Shown here: positions 1-12,072 of the stretch, in pieces | Position numbering within the stretch: the stretch's first letter is position 1 | Layout of the letters: the number at the start of each line of letters is the position of its first letter | Assembly (NCBI RefSeq): GCF_016086655.4 | Contig: NC_092584.1 | Span: 10,033,907-10,097,906, forward strand | DNA length: 64,000 nucleotides | Direction of reading: 5' to 3' | DNA from: Lepeophtheirus salmonis | Lineage: Eukaryota > Arthropoda > Copepoda > Siphonostomatoida > Caligidae | Program-made: the position numbers and the translations under genes | Notes under the pieces: model-generated | What the model was told of the DNA's origin: nothing | Databases searched by the model: none | What the model saw: the letters and a program-made list of their open reading frames with translations, nothing else

Positions 1-223
1 TTTTTTTTTGTTGTAATAGTTTTATAAATTCAAAATGTAATAAGTAATATAAAGTACATAAAAAACCAAAACATATTTTTGCATTTTTCTTAACAAATTG
101 ACAACATATTTTCCTTTAAAAAAAAACTTAACTAATTTGTTCGATCCCTAATTATGAGTAATATTCAGTGTCAATTTTCGACTACAACAATTTAACTACC
201 ATAATAATAGCTACTGTAATACT

Positions 224-412
224 TTAACCTTGATGTTTCAGTGTGTGAAAAGTAGACTCATTTCTTTTAGTTCTACTTTTTTGCTCTAATGCACTCTGCC
301 AAAAAACTTTAGTGGTGAAAGCCACATTGCCAAATGAACACTCTGTCGCACGGACAACTGACCGGAAAAAAATATCTATGTAATTTTCGTTATGATCTCC
401 AATGGCAAACAC
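224..412 (-). pseudogene. 62-residue open frame, possible PIF/Harbinger-like nuclease fragment
   Basis: Starts with an ATG (MFAIGDHNENYIDIFF) and contains RATECSFGNVAFTTKVFW. The E-C/A-F-G pattern is reminiscent of the last catalytic block of PIF/Harbinger (DDE_Tnp_4) nucleases, but the downstream sequence is Lys/Arg/Ser-rich and does not continue the family. Nothing upstream supports a full gene. It may be chance. Confidence 0.2.
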
Positions 413-1119
413 ATTTTGAGAATTATAGAGTCAGAGACGACCTCGGGATAGAGGAGTGTTGATCAGGACTTGAGCAGGGTACATAGAGCTCCAACATATT
501 TGATTCAAACGATTATTTATTCGCATTGTCCATTGAGTCTCAATCATTGATTGATTGATTGACACCTTCTCTTCTTTAAACATTTTTCACTTTCCAATTT
601 ACTTATTTATTGGGCGATTGCCGTGATTTTTATGCCCAAGGTTTATATAGTGGTCTGAACCACCTGTTGATGCAGCCTCATAATGAAAAAAAAAATATTA
701 ATTTTATTCAGGGACTTATTTTTTTTCTTGTAATTCGTAAAATCGGCGGGAAAAAAAAGATAGTCATTACAAATCATTGGTTTTTAATATAAAGCAAGGA
801 TAATCTTTATTTTTAAATAAACTAACGCTTTGGATACGTTCAATCATACGACCTAAGGGGCCTTTCCTTCCCCCCTCCATAAATATAATCCAGTCTCACT
901 AAAGTGTATTGTATTGTCATAAAGGTAAAAAAGATCAAAAAAATATCGGTATTTTTTATCTAATTTTATTTTATTCCACATCTATCGTACGTATAAACGG
1001 ATTCATGTTGGATTGTATTAATTTGAGATGTATAAATCATGTTCTAAAAAGTGCTAGGCAATTTTTCTACTCAACAGTCTTTTAAATTTTCCAAAGTTGT
1101 TATCATTGGTTAAGTTACT

Positions 1120-1850
1120 CCATTTGTTGCATTAAAACTTGTGAACGGAACGCAAAATTGAACACCATTCTATTGAACGTGGACAAAACTGAATTTATTT
1201 TTGAACGCTGAACGCTAAAAATGAGATTTTAGCGTTCAGTACCAATAAGACTTACAAAAACTCAAGAAATCAAAGTTTAAATACTTTTTTGTTTCTAACA
1301 CTTTGGAGACCTATTCCGTGGCAGTTGCACAGTGAGAGGCCACTTTTTGATGGCTCTTATCAAAATCCAGAAATCCCATTGTAAAACCATCTCCTTGAGG
1401 ATGTCCTAAGACAGGTTGACACTGATTTTCGGTCCTTTCGGAACCAATACAGGGGCATCATCTTCCCGCCTGATGCCACGATTCTCATCATTATCTGGCA
1501 GGCTAAGAACTCAATGTAGCTGACCAACGGAACCTAATCGACTATTTTGGCGAGGTAGCGGTCGTTCTTGGAGTTTCTCGACTAGTCCATGGTCCAGTTT
1601 TTCTTGTCTTGTTGCTGTGGTGGGCTCGATTCATTTTGGCCTCCATCTCGACAATGAATGTACTGATTTTAGTAAGTTGGATATAATTTAAATACTACTA
1701 TTCACCGAATTATTTTATTAAAAAATCTTGAAACCTAATTTTTCAAATGAGGTGTCCCTGAAAAAATGATGGTGGAAGTCTCGATTTGCTATGGATTTGA
1801 ATGGGGAACAGAACGAACGGAAATAATTGCTGAACATGGAACAAAAAAAA
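1120..1850 (-). pseudogene. Decayed Tc1/mariner-type transposase element, family A copy 1
   Basis: On the minus strand it starts its coding region with ATGGAGGCCAAAATGAA and shares blocks (ATGATGCCC, TTGGTTCCG, CATCCTCAAGGAG) with the better copy at 22,402. The terminal part carries the same GAACGCTAAAA / TTTTAGCGTTCA motifs found at 22,910-22,945. Multiple stops and frameshifts; no catalytic triad can be read. A DDE transposase would cut and paste the element; this one cannot. Confidence 0.6.
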
Positions 1851-2034
1851 AAACAGGAAACCAAAGTCGCGGGATTCTTACAAGCATGGTTGAGTTAATA
1901 AGAACAAAATCATAAATAATTTTAAAAAGCTACTACTCCAACAATTCAACAACTCAGGTACTATAAATAGATGATTAACGTCATTAATTCAGCAACAATC
2001 TAAGTAATACAAGATGAACATTAACTATCAATAT

Positions 2035-3226
2035 TAAGTATCAATTTTATTTTTGAATTTTTTATAAATTTTTTCAAAAATCCACAGCTATTCACAAAAA
2101 TTAAATTTGGTTCGAAAAAAATTTCAAAAATCCATAGTTATTCTCAAAAAATTTAATTTTTAATAATTTTTTCAAAACCCAGAACTTTCCTCACAAAATT
2201 TAGTTTTTATAAAAAAAAATTCAATTATTAAACATTTTCTAAACAAATTTCAAAAATCCATAGCTACTTTCAGAAAATTAAATTTCAAATAAAAATTTTA
2301 ATTTTCAATATTAAACTTTATCGAAAAAAGTTTCAAAATCCACCGCTGTTTACAAAAATTAAAAGTATTCGGGAAAAAAATTTCAAATATAAAATTCGAT
2401 TTTTCAAATTTAAAAAAAGTAATAATTTTCTGTTAATAGTAATAAATTTCATATGTTAAATTTTTTGAAAGAAAATGCTAATGTTAAATTTTCTAGTAAA
2501 AAGCAACAACTCCTTAATACAGCCCTCCAGTCACACTTTGGGGTGGCTTGGTCTTTGATTTTTTTTAGATTCAAAAATCTATAGTTATTCGCAATAAGAC
2601 AATTTTGGGAAAAAAATTTAAAAAAATCAATAGTTATTTAAAGAAAATTAGATTTTTAGGAAAAAAATTTCCTAAATTAAATTTCAACTTTGAAATTATT
2701 TAGAAAATTTCAAAAAAAATATATTGTTGTTTAATATTATGAAACTTTTTAAATATTAAATTTTTTCGAAAATATTAAGAATTAATTTTTTTGGAAAATA
2801 ATTTCAAAAATTAAATTTTTGGAATTTTTTTTAAATGTTTCAAAAATCCACAGCTGTTCTCAAGAAATTAAATTTTTTGGAAAAAAATTCAATAACATAC
2901 AGTTGTTCCCAAAACTTAAATTATTTGAAAAAAATTTAAATATTTAAATTTTTTACAAAAAATTTTTAATTTTGAAAATGTCGAGAAAAAAATCAAAAAT
3001 CCACAGCTGTTGACAAAATTTTTTAGATTTTTTGGAATAAAACATTGAATTTGAAATCTAATATATTTTGAATTAAAATTTCAAATATTAAGTTTTTTGG
3101 AGAAAAATTTGAAAAATCAAATTTTATCTCAAATTTTAATTTACAATTGTAAAAAGCAATTATTCCTTTATTTTTTTGGAGGGTGGGATACAGCCCATCT
3201 AGCCCACTCACTGTGGACGTCCTTTT
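2035..3226. repeat. Degenerate A/T-rich repeat block with GGACGTCC-type right end
   Basis: Copies of a short unit recognisable as CAAAAATCCACAGCTATTC separated by A/T-rich spacers, at irregular spacing. The right end (about 3,165-3,226) reads, on the minus strand, GGACGTCCACAGTGAG followed by GGGCTGTATCCC, the same as the left end of the copy at 61,879. A second, internal left-type end (TTTGGGGTGGCTTGG) sits at about 2,537, so two copies may abut. Confidence 0.65.
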
Positions 3227-6200
3227 AGGTGAAGGACTGTTGATCCTCGTTGATTCCGCTGCACAACCATGTTAAAGTTTTTGATATAAAAAATAAGTAT
3301 CGTGTGGAAATGTATGAAAAGATCTATACAACGTACTTTGTATGGTAATGACAATTTGGAGCTTCATTGATAAATATACAGGAGTCAAAGTCAAAAAGGT
3401 CAATATTTTATATTAAATAAATTACTCTTATATATGTTTTGTACATGGACGTAAACCATTTTTTTTACAGGAAAGGAGAGTGTACATCGGTGAGGATAAG
3501 AGAGAGAGAGAGAAGAAAATGCTTCATCAGTAGTATCTTAGCAGAATATTGTGCAAAATCTATTTTGTACATGTAGTTAAATGTTCCTTTTGTAAACTTT
3601 ACTTAATAACTGGAGAGGACAACACGCAAAATAATGTTTCAATACTATCTCCGTTTCACGAAATCGAATACCACAACCTTGAGTCACATATGGATTTTAT
3701 CAGAAATATCTCGAGAGGATTTTGAATAGAGCCATCATCAGAAGAACTATTTATATTTATTCAGGTAGCCTGAAAATTTTATGTAACTATTTTTCAATCC
3801 ATTGAGAATAAAATAATACTTTTAAATCATTCAAATCCACAAAATCTCTTCGCTGAAAGCTTCATTCAGCACTTGAAAAATGAGCCCACTGTTTCGCTCG
3901 ACGACAATCTGAAAATGGTCATTCATTCCAAAAATATAAGAGGCAAGATGTATTTAAGTTATTTTGTATCATGAGCAAAAATATTGTTTATGAATTCATA
4001 ACTTACTTCACGAAAACCGAAAGAAACATCCAAAAACAACAAAAATAAGTATTTCGGATAAGGTCGGATAAGGTAAATTACTTGAGATCTGAGAATCTAA
4101 GCTCTATGATATTAATTTGGTTTTTTAATATATATTCATTTAATGATAACTGATTGTATGATTTGTTATTTCTTAACAAATTGTGAATTTAAATGCATAC
4201 TTGAGGCCCTTATATCATATTCGTTACTAATTTACATTTTATTTTACTAAAACGAGTGATATTCAGACTTATTTATATTAATACCTAGTTTTAGGAGTAC
4301 AAATGCCACAAGTTATATTTTATTTTGGTTGAAGTCCATGTATATATATGCAAATAGTAATCATTGATTAAATATGCAATTTAATCAGCGGATATTTGTA
4401 TGTCTCTGTACTCACTTAACCTCCTCTTTTCATAACTAAAAATTACATTTTGAAATTACTGAGACTCATTTTTTCCCCATGACTTCTAATGGACATTTTG
4501 TTTTTTTCTTTGCATTGCAAGGTGTAACTTTCAAACTCTGGAGAAGATACTCTGAAATATCCTATAAGTCTCAACAGGTTGTATATAAGATAAAGAATAA
4601 CTATGATTTATTCATAAACTGTAAATGTTAGATATTTTCATCTTTCTTCATTTTTGTTCAAGATTGTTTTTATGTTGACCCACCATGGTGTCAAATATAT
4701 GCACGAAAATTGATATTTTCATCTTTCTTCATTTTTTTATGTTCAAGATTGTTTTATATACATATCTAGATGAATATTTGACATTACATCAAACATCAGA
4801 AAATTTTTGAATACTAAATTGGACTCAAGGTAAATTTTAAAAACTATGGAAGAGTAACTATTTATATAATTATGATTTGATCATATCCGTCCAAGTGTTT
4901 TAACATAATAAGAAATTCAAACACATACATTCATATTTTGAGAACAGCAGAATGGATATTTGACTTTTACTATTAATCATAAATTCAGAAAGCTCCTACA
5001 TTTTTGAGTTTTAATTTAGAATATATTATTGTAAGAGATAATGAAAAGTTGGATCTTGCATCAAAATAACTAATTCCTGTAAATAATATTATTACGAAAG
5101 ATCTCTTCATAAACAAAAATGACTACAGATCCTATCAGCACTAAACACAGTTATAAATGTACTAATAAATTCATTACTTGTTTCAAAGCAGTCATGCATA
5201 TTTCTGAATTTTGAATTTGTTATTCTAACTGAAATTGAAACCATAAAGATTTCTTCTTCTCTTATTTGATTAAATACGAAATAAAAAAAGGAGGACTTTT
5301 TGAGCCAAATATATAAGAATTAAAGCTTTCAAATGAGTACAGCCAAATTAATAGATTATCTCATACAACGGGGGGACGTATTGAGTTGTGAACCCCAAAC
5401 ACAACGGCGTACCTTATACAACTTTGTTGTTCAGTCGCTATTTCTCCAGATAAAAATCTCCGGACCGAAGGGACAAGGAAAAAAAAGTCCGAAAATAAAC
5501 TAAACTAATAAACATGGAGCTCAGTTCCTTCACTCGCAATGTGGAGATAGGGAAGGACCAGTAAAAAATTATTTGAATTTAATTTGAGCATGTTAAGAGA
5601 CCTTTTTTATGTGAGGAAACTGCGGAAGAAATCTTCGGAAGCACACCCTCAAATCAGAGCAAAGTTATCCAAAGAGTGTCTCATACACAACTGATGATAT
5701 TAAATAATTGAATATTCATTTATCTTTTTCATTTCATTTCATTTTCAACAAATTATATTTTTTATTTTTTTTTACTATTTATTTAATATTGCTTAAATAT
5801 ATAATATTAGATAGGATATGTAAGAAGACTTATGAGTAAGGAGATCAGATATATATATATGATTTAGTATGTACCCATGGGCCATGGCATAATATATAAT
5901 AATGGTACAGAGTATTGAGTTCGAACTTTCGTGTTCCATATGTAGTTGGGAGTCAATCATTGTGAGATAATTTTGAGTAAAATATGGACTCGGTTGCAAG
6001 TAAAGTGTTGAGTCCAAGTCCACATCTTTGGCTGTTACTATGAATCCTTTATAGTACAATATCGCTCTATCCCTTGCTTATTAATCAGCACCAGGGAAAC
6101 AAGGTGAGGTCACATGCTTAAAATTATGTCCCTTCTAACACAACAACATTTTTTTAAATTAAAAGCCAACGTTTTCGAATAAAAAAAATTAATTGCTTTA

Positions 6201-7219
6201 AGTAAATGCTTGGACCTATTGGTTCTACAGACATTTCCTCTAACATTTTTCATCCAGAAAATGTTAAAAATTGAGCTAAATTTACTCTTGTATAGAATAA
6301 TTTATACCCTGACGCCCTTTATGATGATTTTCGATCATTTATAGGATATCTGAGAATATTATTTTTGAAAAAAGTCTGAATCGAGTTCAAGATAATATCG
6401 TATTTCATATTTTATAGAAATTATATCAATCACGTAAGCAATAATGATTATTTTTTAGAACTATGAGGTTGAATCCTAAGATGATAAAAATATCATAAAT
6501 GTATTAAAATAATACCAAATTACAATTTTGAAACGGTTATCTAATTATGTTTTATTATTAATAGTTTTTATTTTCCACGGGAAGATATATAAATATAAGT
6601 TTTTGCTAATACTATTTTGAATATTTTTAGTTCATAAATAGAATCTATGGTATGTTATTTGAAGTTAATAACAAATATCGGGATATATATATTTTAATTC
6701 ATAATAATACATATATTATAATGCCCACCCGCGCCGAAGGGGTCTAAACTTTCAGAAGGAATTTTATTGAACATTGTCAATGTGATTTCCTACTCCCTCG
6801 TTGGGACAAACAACGACGGCTCACCCTTTGCTAGTATAATATAAAGTTCAAAAAATATCTAATAGAGTACTACAAGTTTCTAAAATATATATATATATAA
6901 AGATATGTCATATCTTATATTAGTTACTTGTTATGGTCTAACAGATCAGTCTTAAATTTAGCAATAGACGTATAAAATAACCAAGCAATTCCCTTTGATA
7001 TTTTTTTGGGCCTTCCAGGTCAATAAAAGCCTATTTTGACCGAAATCCACCCTCATTTCCCTTCTCTCCTGTATCTTTCTACAACCATCTCTCAGTCACT
7101 TTTCTTCTACCTTCATTCTTTGTTTCCATTCCTCTCTATTCCGCCCTACAACGCAAGCACCCTCTGCCAGTATATATATATAATAAATCTTCTTATATAA
7201 GTAGTAATGTAACAGTGTT
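3227..7219. other. Intergenic stretch with no recognisable gene
   Basis: A/T-rich with a GA run near 3,500 and AT runs near 5,850 and 6,885. Near 6,725-6,840 it holds a CCCACCCGCGCCGAAGGGG segment ending in CCTTTGCTAGTATAAT, a dispersed terminus also seen at 39,700 and 43,863. No open frame here looks coding. Confidence 0.5.
4631..4755. repeat. Short direct repeat, two copies
   Basis: GATATTTTCATCTTTCTTCA followed by GTTCAAGATTGTTTT occurs at 4,631 and again at 4,712, the second copy with a 4-base insertion. Local duplication of about 40 bases, spaced 81 bases apart. Confidence 0.7.
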
Positions 7220-7450
7220 GAAATGATGAAAGATAGCAACACCCCTGATTGTAAGCCTTTGTTGCACTCAGAGTAGAATTCGGGATGAACATCAGAGTCA
7301 TTCTTGCCGACATCCTTGTTTATTTCCTTCTCCCCCTCCTCCTTTGTCACAGCTGCTAATGGCTGATCTAATAAAGTGTCATGACAGCCAAGCGCCTCTC
7401 CTCTAATACATTCTTCAAATTGATGGGCGTCCTTATTTTATTTACTTTTA
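7220..7450 (-). repeat. Dispersed repeat L, copy with open frame
   Basis: Minus-strand frame (7,096-7,350) reads EEGEKEINKDVGKNDSDV then HPEFYSECNKGLQSG. The same peptide pattern is seen at 23,100, 33,200, 38,040 and 39,950. The flank carries the family's GCTGTCATGACA block. Product unknown; the start codon of the frame is inside the repeat. Confidence 0.5.
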
Positions 7451-7980
7451 TTAATATGACGGAGGAATTAGTTTTATCCCAAGTCAATGAATGTACCTTT
7501 TTTTAGCAGCAGTGTACATATATATTTATATATAGTTTATTATAGTAGTTTTTATGTACACCCTTTTAAACAGTAATCCATGTAAAATCTAAGTTAGCGT
7601 ATGATTGTACCCCCAATCCAATCGTCTACTTTATTAGCTCTTCCTCCGGGCCACTCCTCCGGTCTTAGTCACCATTATTGGAACACTAGAGACCATGTTG
7701 ACTTATTTCGTTTAACATGCCCAAAATACATCGGATTTTCATCACGACTGAAGATACAGCTATAAAACTAGGGAATATGTCATGCGGCAAAGTCTAACAG
7801 AGGCGAAAATCTATGCGGGTAAATTACGGTACACGATTAAAAGCATACATATTTTTATATACTTAAAATTGTATGTTGTGTATGTCGTTTCATAGCTTTT
7901 TTTGCATAGAATATACGTAAAAACATGCATAAAAAAGCATGTCATGTATGTAATAAGGACCTTACAATATGTATATATAT

Positions 7981-8744
7981 TAGGGATGGGACAATTAATT
8001 GGAATCCGGAAAATAAAATTTAATTCCTGATTACTATTCTTGTTTTTTACTGGTGTTTGTCTATTTATTACTTTTCTAGGTTATGAAAAGTAAAAAAAAC
8101 CCATACAAAATTAAAAAATTTTAGCTTTTATATCGGAAAATTTAATACTTGCAATTTAATTAAATTTTTCAATTTTTTTTCCAAAAAAATTAACTTTCCG
8201 GGAATAACTAAGTATTCTTTACAAGTTCAGCAAAAAAAAATATTTTTGTGAACAATTGTGAACAAATTTAGAAAATTTGTTTTTTTCTCCAAAAATTTAA
8301 TATTCAATTTTTTTTTTTTTTTTTGAGAACAACTGTGAATTTTTTGAATTTTTTTCCTAAAAAATTTAATATTTGAATTTTTAATTCACAAAAAATACAT
8401 TTTTTGTAAACAGTTGTGGATTTTGGAAATTTTTCTTCAAATATTTTCAAATATATATTCATATTTTTGAAAATATCAATAAGTTTTTGAATTTTTTGTG
8501 AATAGTTGTAAATTTTGGAAAAACTTTTAAATATGAAATTGTAAATTTGAAATTTAACTTTTCAAATTTATTTCCAAAAACTTTCAATCTTGGGATCTAA
8601 AATATAATTTTGTGGACGCCCTTGATTGCAAAATTGTATTTAATCAAATATTATTTAAAGTATGAAAGACTCAGAACCCGTACTGGTAATTTTGACCAGA
8701 ATCGCATTAGCAAAGAGTTTTTTTTTTTTAATGTCCCATCACTA
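7981..8744. mobile_element. hAT-like non-autonomous element carrying a repeat block
   Basis: Ends TAGGGATGGGACAATT and ATGTCCCATCACTA are imperfect inverted repeats fitting the YARNG start of hAT elements. The flanks are an identical 8 bp (ATATATAT) on both sides, although the surroundings are AT simple repeat, so that match is weak by itself. The interior is the degenerate A/T repeat ending in GTGGACGCCC at 8,613. No transposase remains. Confidence 0.65.
8090..8605. repeat. Degenerate A/T-rich repeat block inside the hAT-like element
   Basis: Units read GAACAGTTGTGGATTTTGG and relatives, the reverse orientation of the 2.0-3.2 kb block. The right boundary GTGGACGCCCTTGATTGC is shared with two other hAT-like copies. 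Confidence 0.65.
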
Positions 8745-9234
8745 ATATATATATATGTATGTATGTATATTGTATATGCTTTAATGCCTATCCTTCCTCT
8801 TATTCTATGAAATAAAATTTTACGTATACTTGGCAATAATGTTAATATTCTATGTTTAGTACTTTATATTATGACTGTTGTTTTCTGTCGAGAGAAAATA
8901 GAAAGAGAAAAACATACTGTAAGAGGAATCGTAAAAGCAGCTTTGACTGAGACGAGACTAGAGGAGGGGGGGTAATATATATCTATATGTGTGAAGGAAT
9001 ATCTCCCCCCCACAGACCACTTCTTCTCCACTAGTCCAACTAACATACACACATTCATTTCTTCTTATATATAAAATATACATTTATGTAGGTTGAAAAC
9101 TAGATTTGCACACGAGTGGTAGAGTTTGAACTCGAAAAGCAAACTAAAGTAGACCGAAAATATTTTTTATCTGAAATGACTCCCCCCCTTTTCAAATATA
9201 TTAAATCATGTCCAAAACGAATGGTTATAAATAA

Positions 9235-9900
9235 TTGAAATTTAATTACATTTTCACAAAAAATTTAATTTTCTGTGAATGCCTTGGTATTTTTTTTAAT
9301 TTTTCCGAGAAAATTTAATTTTTTAATAAATTTTATATTTCAAATTTAATTTTGATTTTTTTTTCCTAATTACTTTTTATCTTATTTTTGAGAACAGCCA
9401 GAAATTTTTCAAAAAGTTTAACTTTTTGTGAATACATTTGTGAAAAAGTTTTAAATATCAAATTGTATAATTTGAAATTTTTTTCACAAAAATTTAAACC
9501 TTGAAATTTTGTTCCGAGAAAAAAAAACTATTTTGGGGAACAATTGTGGATTTTAGAAATTTTTCTTCAAAAAGTCTAATTTTTTGAAAAAAATTTGAAA
9601 TATTTCTTGCTGTTCTCAAAATTAAATAAAAAGTAAGTAGGAAAAAAAATCAAAATTAAATTTGAAATATAAAATTTATTCAAAATATTCCATTTTTTCG
9701 GAAAAATTAAAAAAAATACAAAGGCATTCACCGAAAATTAAATTTTTTTGAAAATTTAATTAAATTTCAATGGGGTTTTGAATTTTTTTCCCAAAAAATC
9801 AAATTTTTTATGATAAGTAGTAGATTTGAGAAAAGATTTAATTTATCAAATTTGTTTTTTTTAAATTTCAATTTATGGATTTTTTTCCAAAAAAATTCCT
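9235..9900. repeat. Degenerate A/T-rich repeat block (second tandem copy)
   Basis: Many units with AATTTTTTCCAAAAAA and GAACAATTGTGGATTTTAG. The right side passes into CCCCCTGATGCCAAACTGTA, the same junction as GCCCTTGATTGCAAAATTG in copy one. Confidence 0.6.
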
Positions 9901-10791
9901 AGAACCAATCCCCCACTCTATTATATTATTTTTGAGAACACCCCCTGATGCCAAACTGTAAGTTTTAACTATTATTTAAAATATTAAAGAATCTGAATTA
10001 TCAATGGTAATTTTTACTAGAATCCCATTGGAATCGGTTTTTTGAGAGAAAATAGAGAGAGAAAATATTTAAGACGAGTAGTATTTGCAGCTCTGACTAA
10101 GAGGGGACTAGAGGGGGGTGAATATATATCTATATGTGTGAGGGAATATCCCCCCCCTCTACACAGACCACTTCTCCTCTTCTAGTCATACACACAATTC
10201 TTTTCCTTATATATAAAATATACAGATATGTATGTTGAAAACTAGGTTTGCATACGATTAGTAGAGTTTGAACTCGGAAAGGAAATTATATTAGACCGAG
10301 AATTTTTTTTTTTCTGAAATGGCTCCCCCCTGCTCAAATATATTATTCTATATTTAAAAAAAAACACTCTCAAGTCCAACCCGGATTTTCAAAATTCGAA
10401 ATATGAAAGTGTACTTGCACAAATACGTAATCTTAAAGATAGCCAATGGAAAATTAAAAAGATTTTATCCATGTTTAGCTTATTTATGTAAAAACTCTAA
10501 AATAAAATGATTTACAATAAACTATCATTAGATAATAGGTAAACTTTTTTTGTCAAACCTCTTTGAATATAATTTTTTTGTTGTATCTATACATTTGATG
10601 TAAATATAATCAAACCAACACCCCCAGTTTAACACTCTTGAAAATGGAACATATGGACCATGTGAAAATACAGATTTTGGTAAATATTAAGCAATTTTTT
10701 CAAATGTTTGACATTCTAATTTGTTTATTGTCATTACTTGCTTGACATGTTCCTTCTTCCACCATATTGAAGATTGAAGGTACATACAAAG

Positions 10792-10840
10792 ATGAACATG
10801 TTCATCCTCTTCTTAATTCCCTTTTTAATTCGTATTCAAT
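10792..10840 (+). CDS. Candidate signal-peptide exon
   Basis: Reads MNMFILFLIPFLIRIQ plus one base and ends in CAAT|GTAAGT, a strong donor in phase 1. A 5' exon carrying a hydrophobic leader and ending in phase 1 is common in genes for secreted proteins. The ATG has A at -3. No matching phase-1 acceptor with an open frame was found before the next gene at 15,278, so this may be an orphan exon or chance. The acceptor-like TTTTTTTTCGTTAG at 13,022-13,035 leads into a stop within five codons in that phase. Confidence 0.25.
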
Positions 10841-11849
10841 GTAAGTTCTCCCTTTTTCCGTTTGTACAATAATTCGTTGTTTTTTTGGGGGGATTTTTAT
10901 TCTTTTTGATGCATTTTCGTATCTACAATCTATACCTTAAAAAAAACTTTGAGAGATAGGGAATCGATCTTGTTGTGTGAAAAAATTAACTTATTAGCAA
11001 AAAAAACAATAAAAAAACTTACCCTTCAAGAATTTGGTCTGATAAGAATTATACATAGCCTGAAGTACGTAACTCAAAATTCTGCACAACTTTTATTATT
11101 TTAATATTATGTAGGATGGAGTGGGTTAACCCCCCAAAAAAAAAAAAAAAATCTTGAACAATATTTACGAAAACGACAATTTTTTTATTGGCTTTAATTC
11201 ACATTTATGTCAAACGTACGTTATTGCATACTCGAAAATAACTTAAGATTATATTGAGATACATAATTCAATGTAATCCATTCTTTACTTACAGACCAAT
11301 ATTTCATAAGGATATTTGAGTCAATTATAGGCTTTTTTTAATTATGTATAATACGTTTATTTCGTCAAATAACTGAAATACATTCTATATCTAACAAGTA
11401 TAATTATCAATATATGCCTAGACAGACTATTCACCTCTTATGTACAAATGAATTAATGAGTGTTTGTCTTCTTTGATTAATTCCTTAGAATCCACTAAAA
11501 CCAGGACATTTCTTTAGATTTCTTAAGTGTGTGTGTGTAGATATATAAGTCTAAAGAATATAGACTTATAAAAACCCAAGAGATATCCAACAGTGATAGA
11601 AATATATAAAGTGCCTATTTCCGAGAAATTAATATTATATATATTTTTTCCGTATCAGTAGACATTTCCCCTCCAATTTTTGAATCTTTTAGAAATGAGA
11701 TAACTTTTCTGACTTTTATGTTACTCGTTATGTTACCAATCTTAATAATAAAGGATATAAGACAAAATACTAACAATGAAACATGGATTTTTAGGTGTTA
11801 AGAGAGAGGAGAGGGGGATTAATAAGTCTCTTAAAATGTAAAAAGAAGG
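10841..11849. other. Non-coding stretch between candidate exon and subunit c relic
   Basis: A/T-rich. A segment at 11,293-11,347 (AATATTTCATAAGGATATTTG, then AGTCAATTATAGG) recurs diverged at 12,437-12,484, a local duplication flanking the subunit c relic. Nothing else supported. Confidence 0.4.
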
Positions 11850-12069
11850 TAAATAGGTCATCATCAAACAAAAAAGACTCATAGCCTCAGAGAGGGCGAA
11901 TCCAAGAATGTGCGTAGGAGAAAAGTTGTTGTTTCAGAGATGGATTACGGAAATAGCCAATTACCAAAGAGCCAAAAACCGCTCCCAAAACCAGCTCCAG
12001 ATCCTGCAACTCCGACAATGGCAGCTCCAGCACTTTCAATGTCAGTCTTTACAGAAAAAGTTTGAATAG
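11850..12069 (-). pseudogene. Relic of mitochondrial ATP synthase subunit c (lipid-binding proteolipid)
   Basis: Minus-strand translation gives TDIESA, GAAIVGVAGSGAGFG, then in another frame AVFGSLVIGYFRNPSLKQQ and LFSY, then in a third frame ILGFALSEAMSLFCLMM. These match, in order, the mature subunit c of the mitochondrial F0 ring, including the ALSEAM helix with the proton-carrying Glu. Breaks: about six codons missing after ESA, a one-base insertion at 11,983, another at 11,910, and divergence after CLMM instead of the usual hydrophobic C-terminus. The relic begins at a retained acceptor-like tract (a long T run then TTCACAG at 12,070-12,072), and I see no poly-A tail or leader sequence. 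It therefore looks like a fragment of an intron-containing copy rather than a plain retrocopy. The identification is firm; the origin is inferred. Confidence 0.88.
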
Positions 12070-12072
12070 CTG

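Larger units (their letters stand above)
8075..10345. repeat. Diverged tandem duplication, unit about 1.1 kb
   Basis: Copy one about 8,075-9,205, copy two about 9,230-10,345. Both run: A/T repeat block, a TTTAAAATATTAAAGAATCT-like segment, GAGAGAAAATAGA, a GACTAGAGGGGGG segment, AGACCACTTCT, TTATATATAAAATATAC, GTTGAAAACTAG, GAGTTTGAACTCG, and a run of C. Copy two lacks about 170 bases including the hAT right end. Confidence 0.7.

Noticed and set aside
2035..3226. CRISPR-like array suspected from regularly spaced short repeats
   Set aside because: Units are degenerate, spacing is irregular and spacers are themselves A/T repeat. Eukaryotic context.
9110..9140. tRNA T-arm-like GAGTTTGAACTCG (also at 10,265)
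   Set aside because: No acceptor stem, anticodon arm or matching D-arm around either copy. Part of the tandem duplication.
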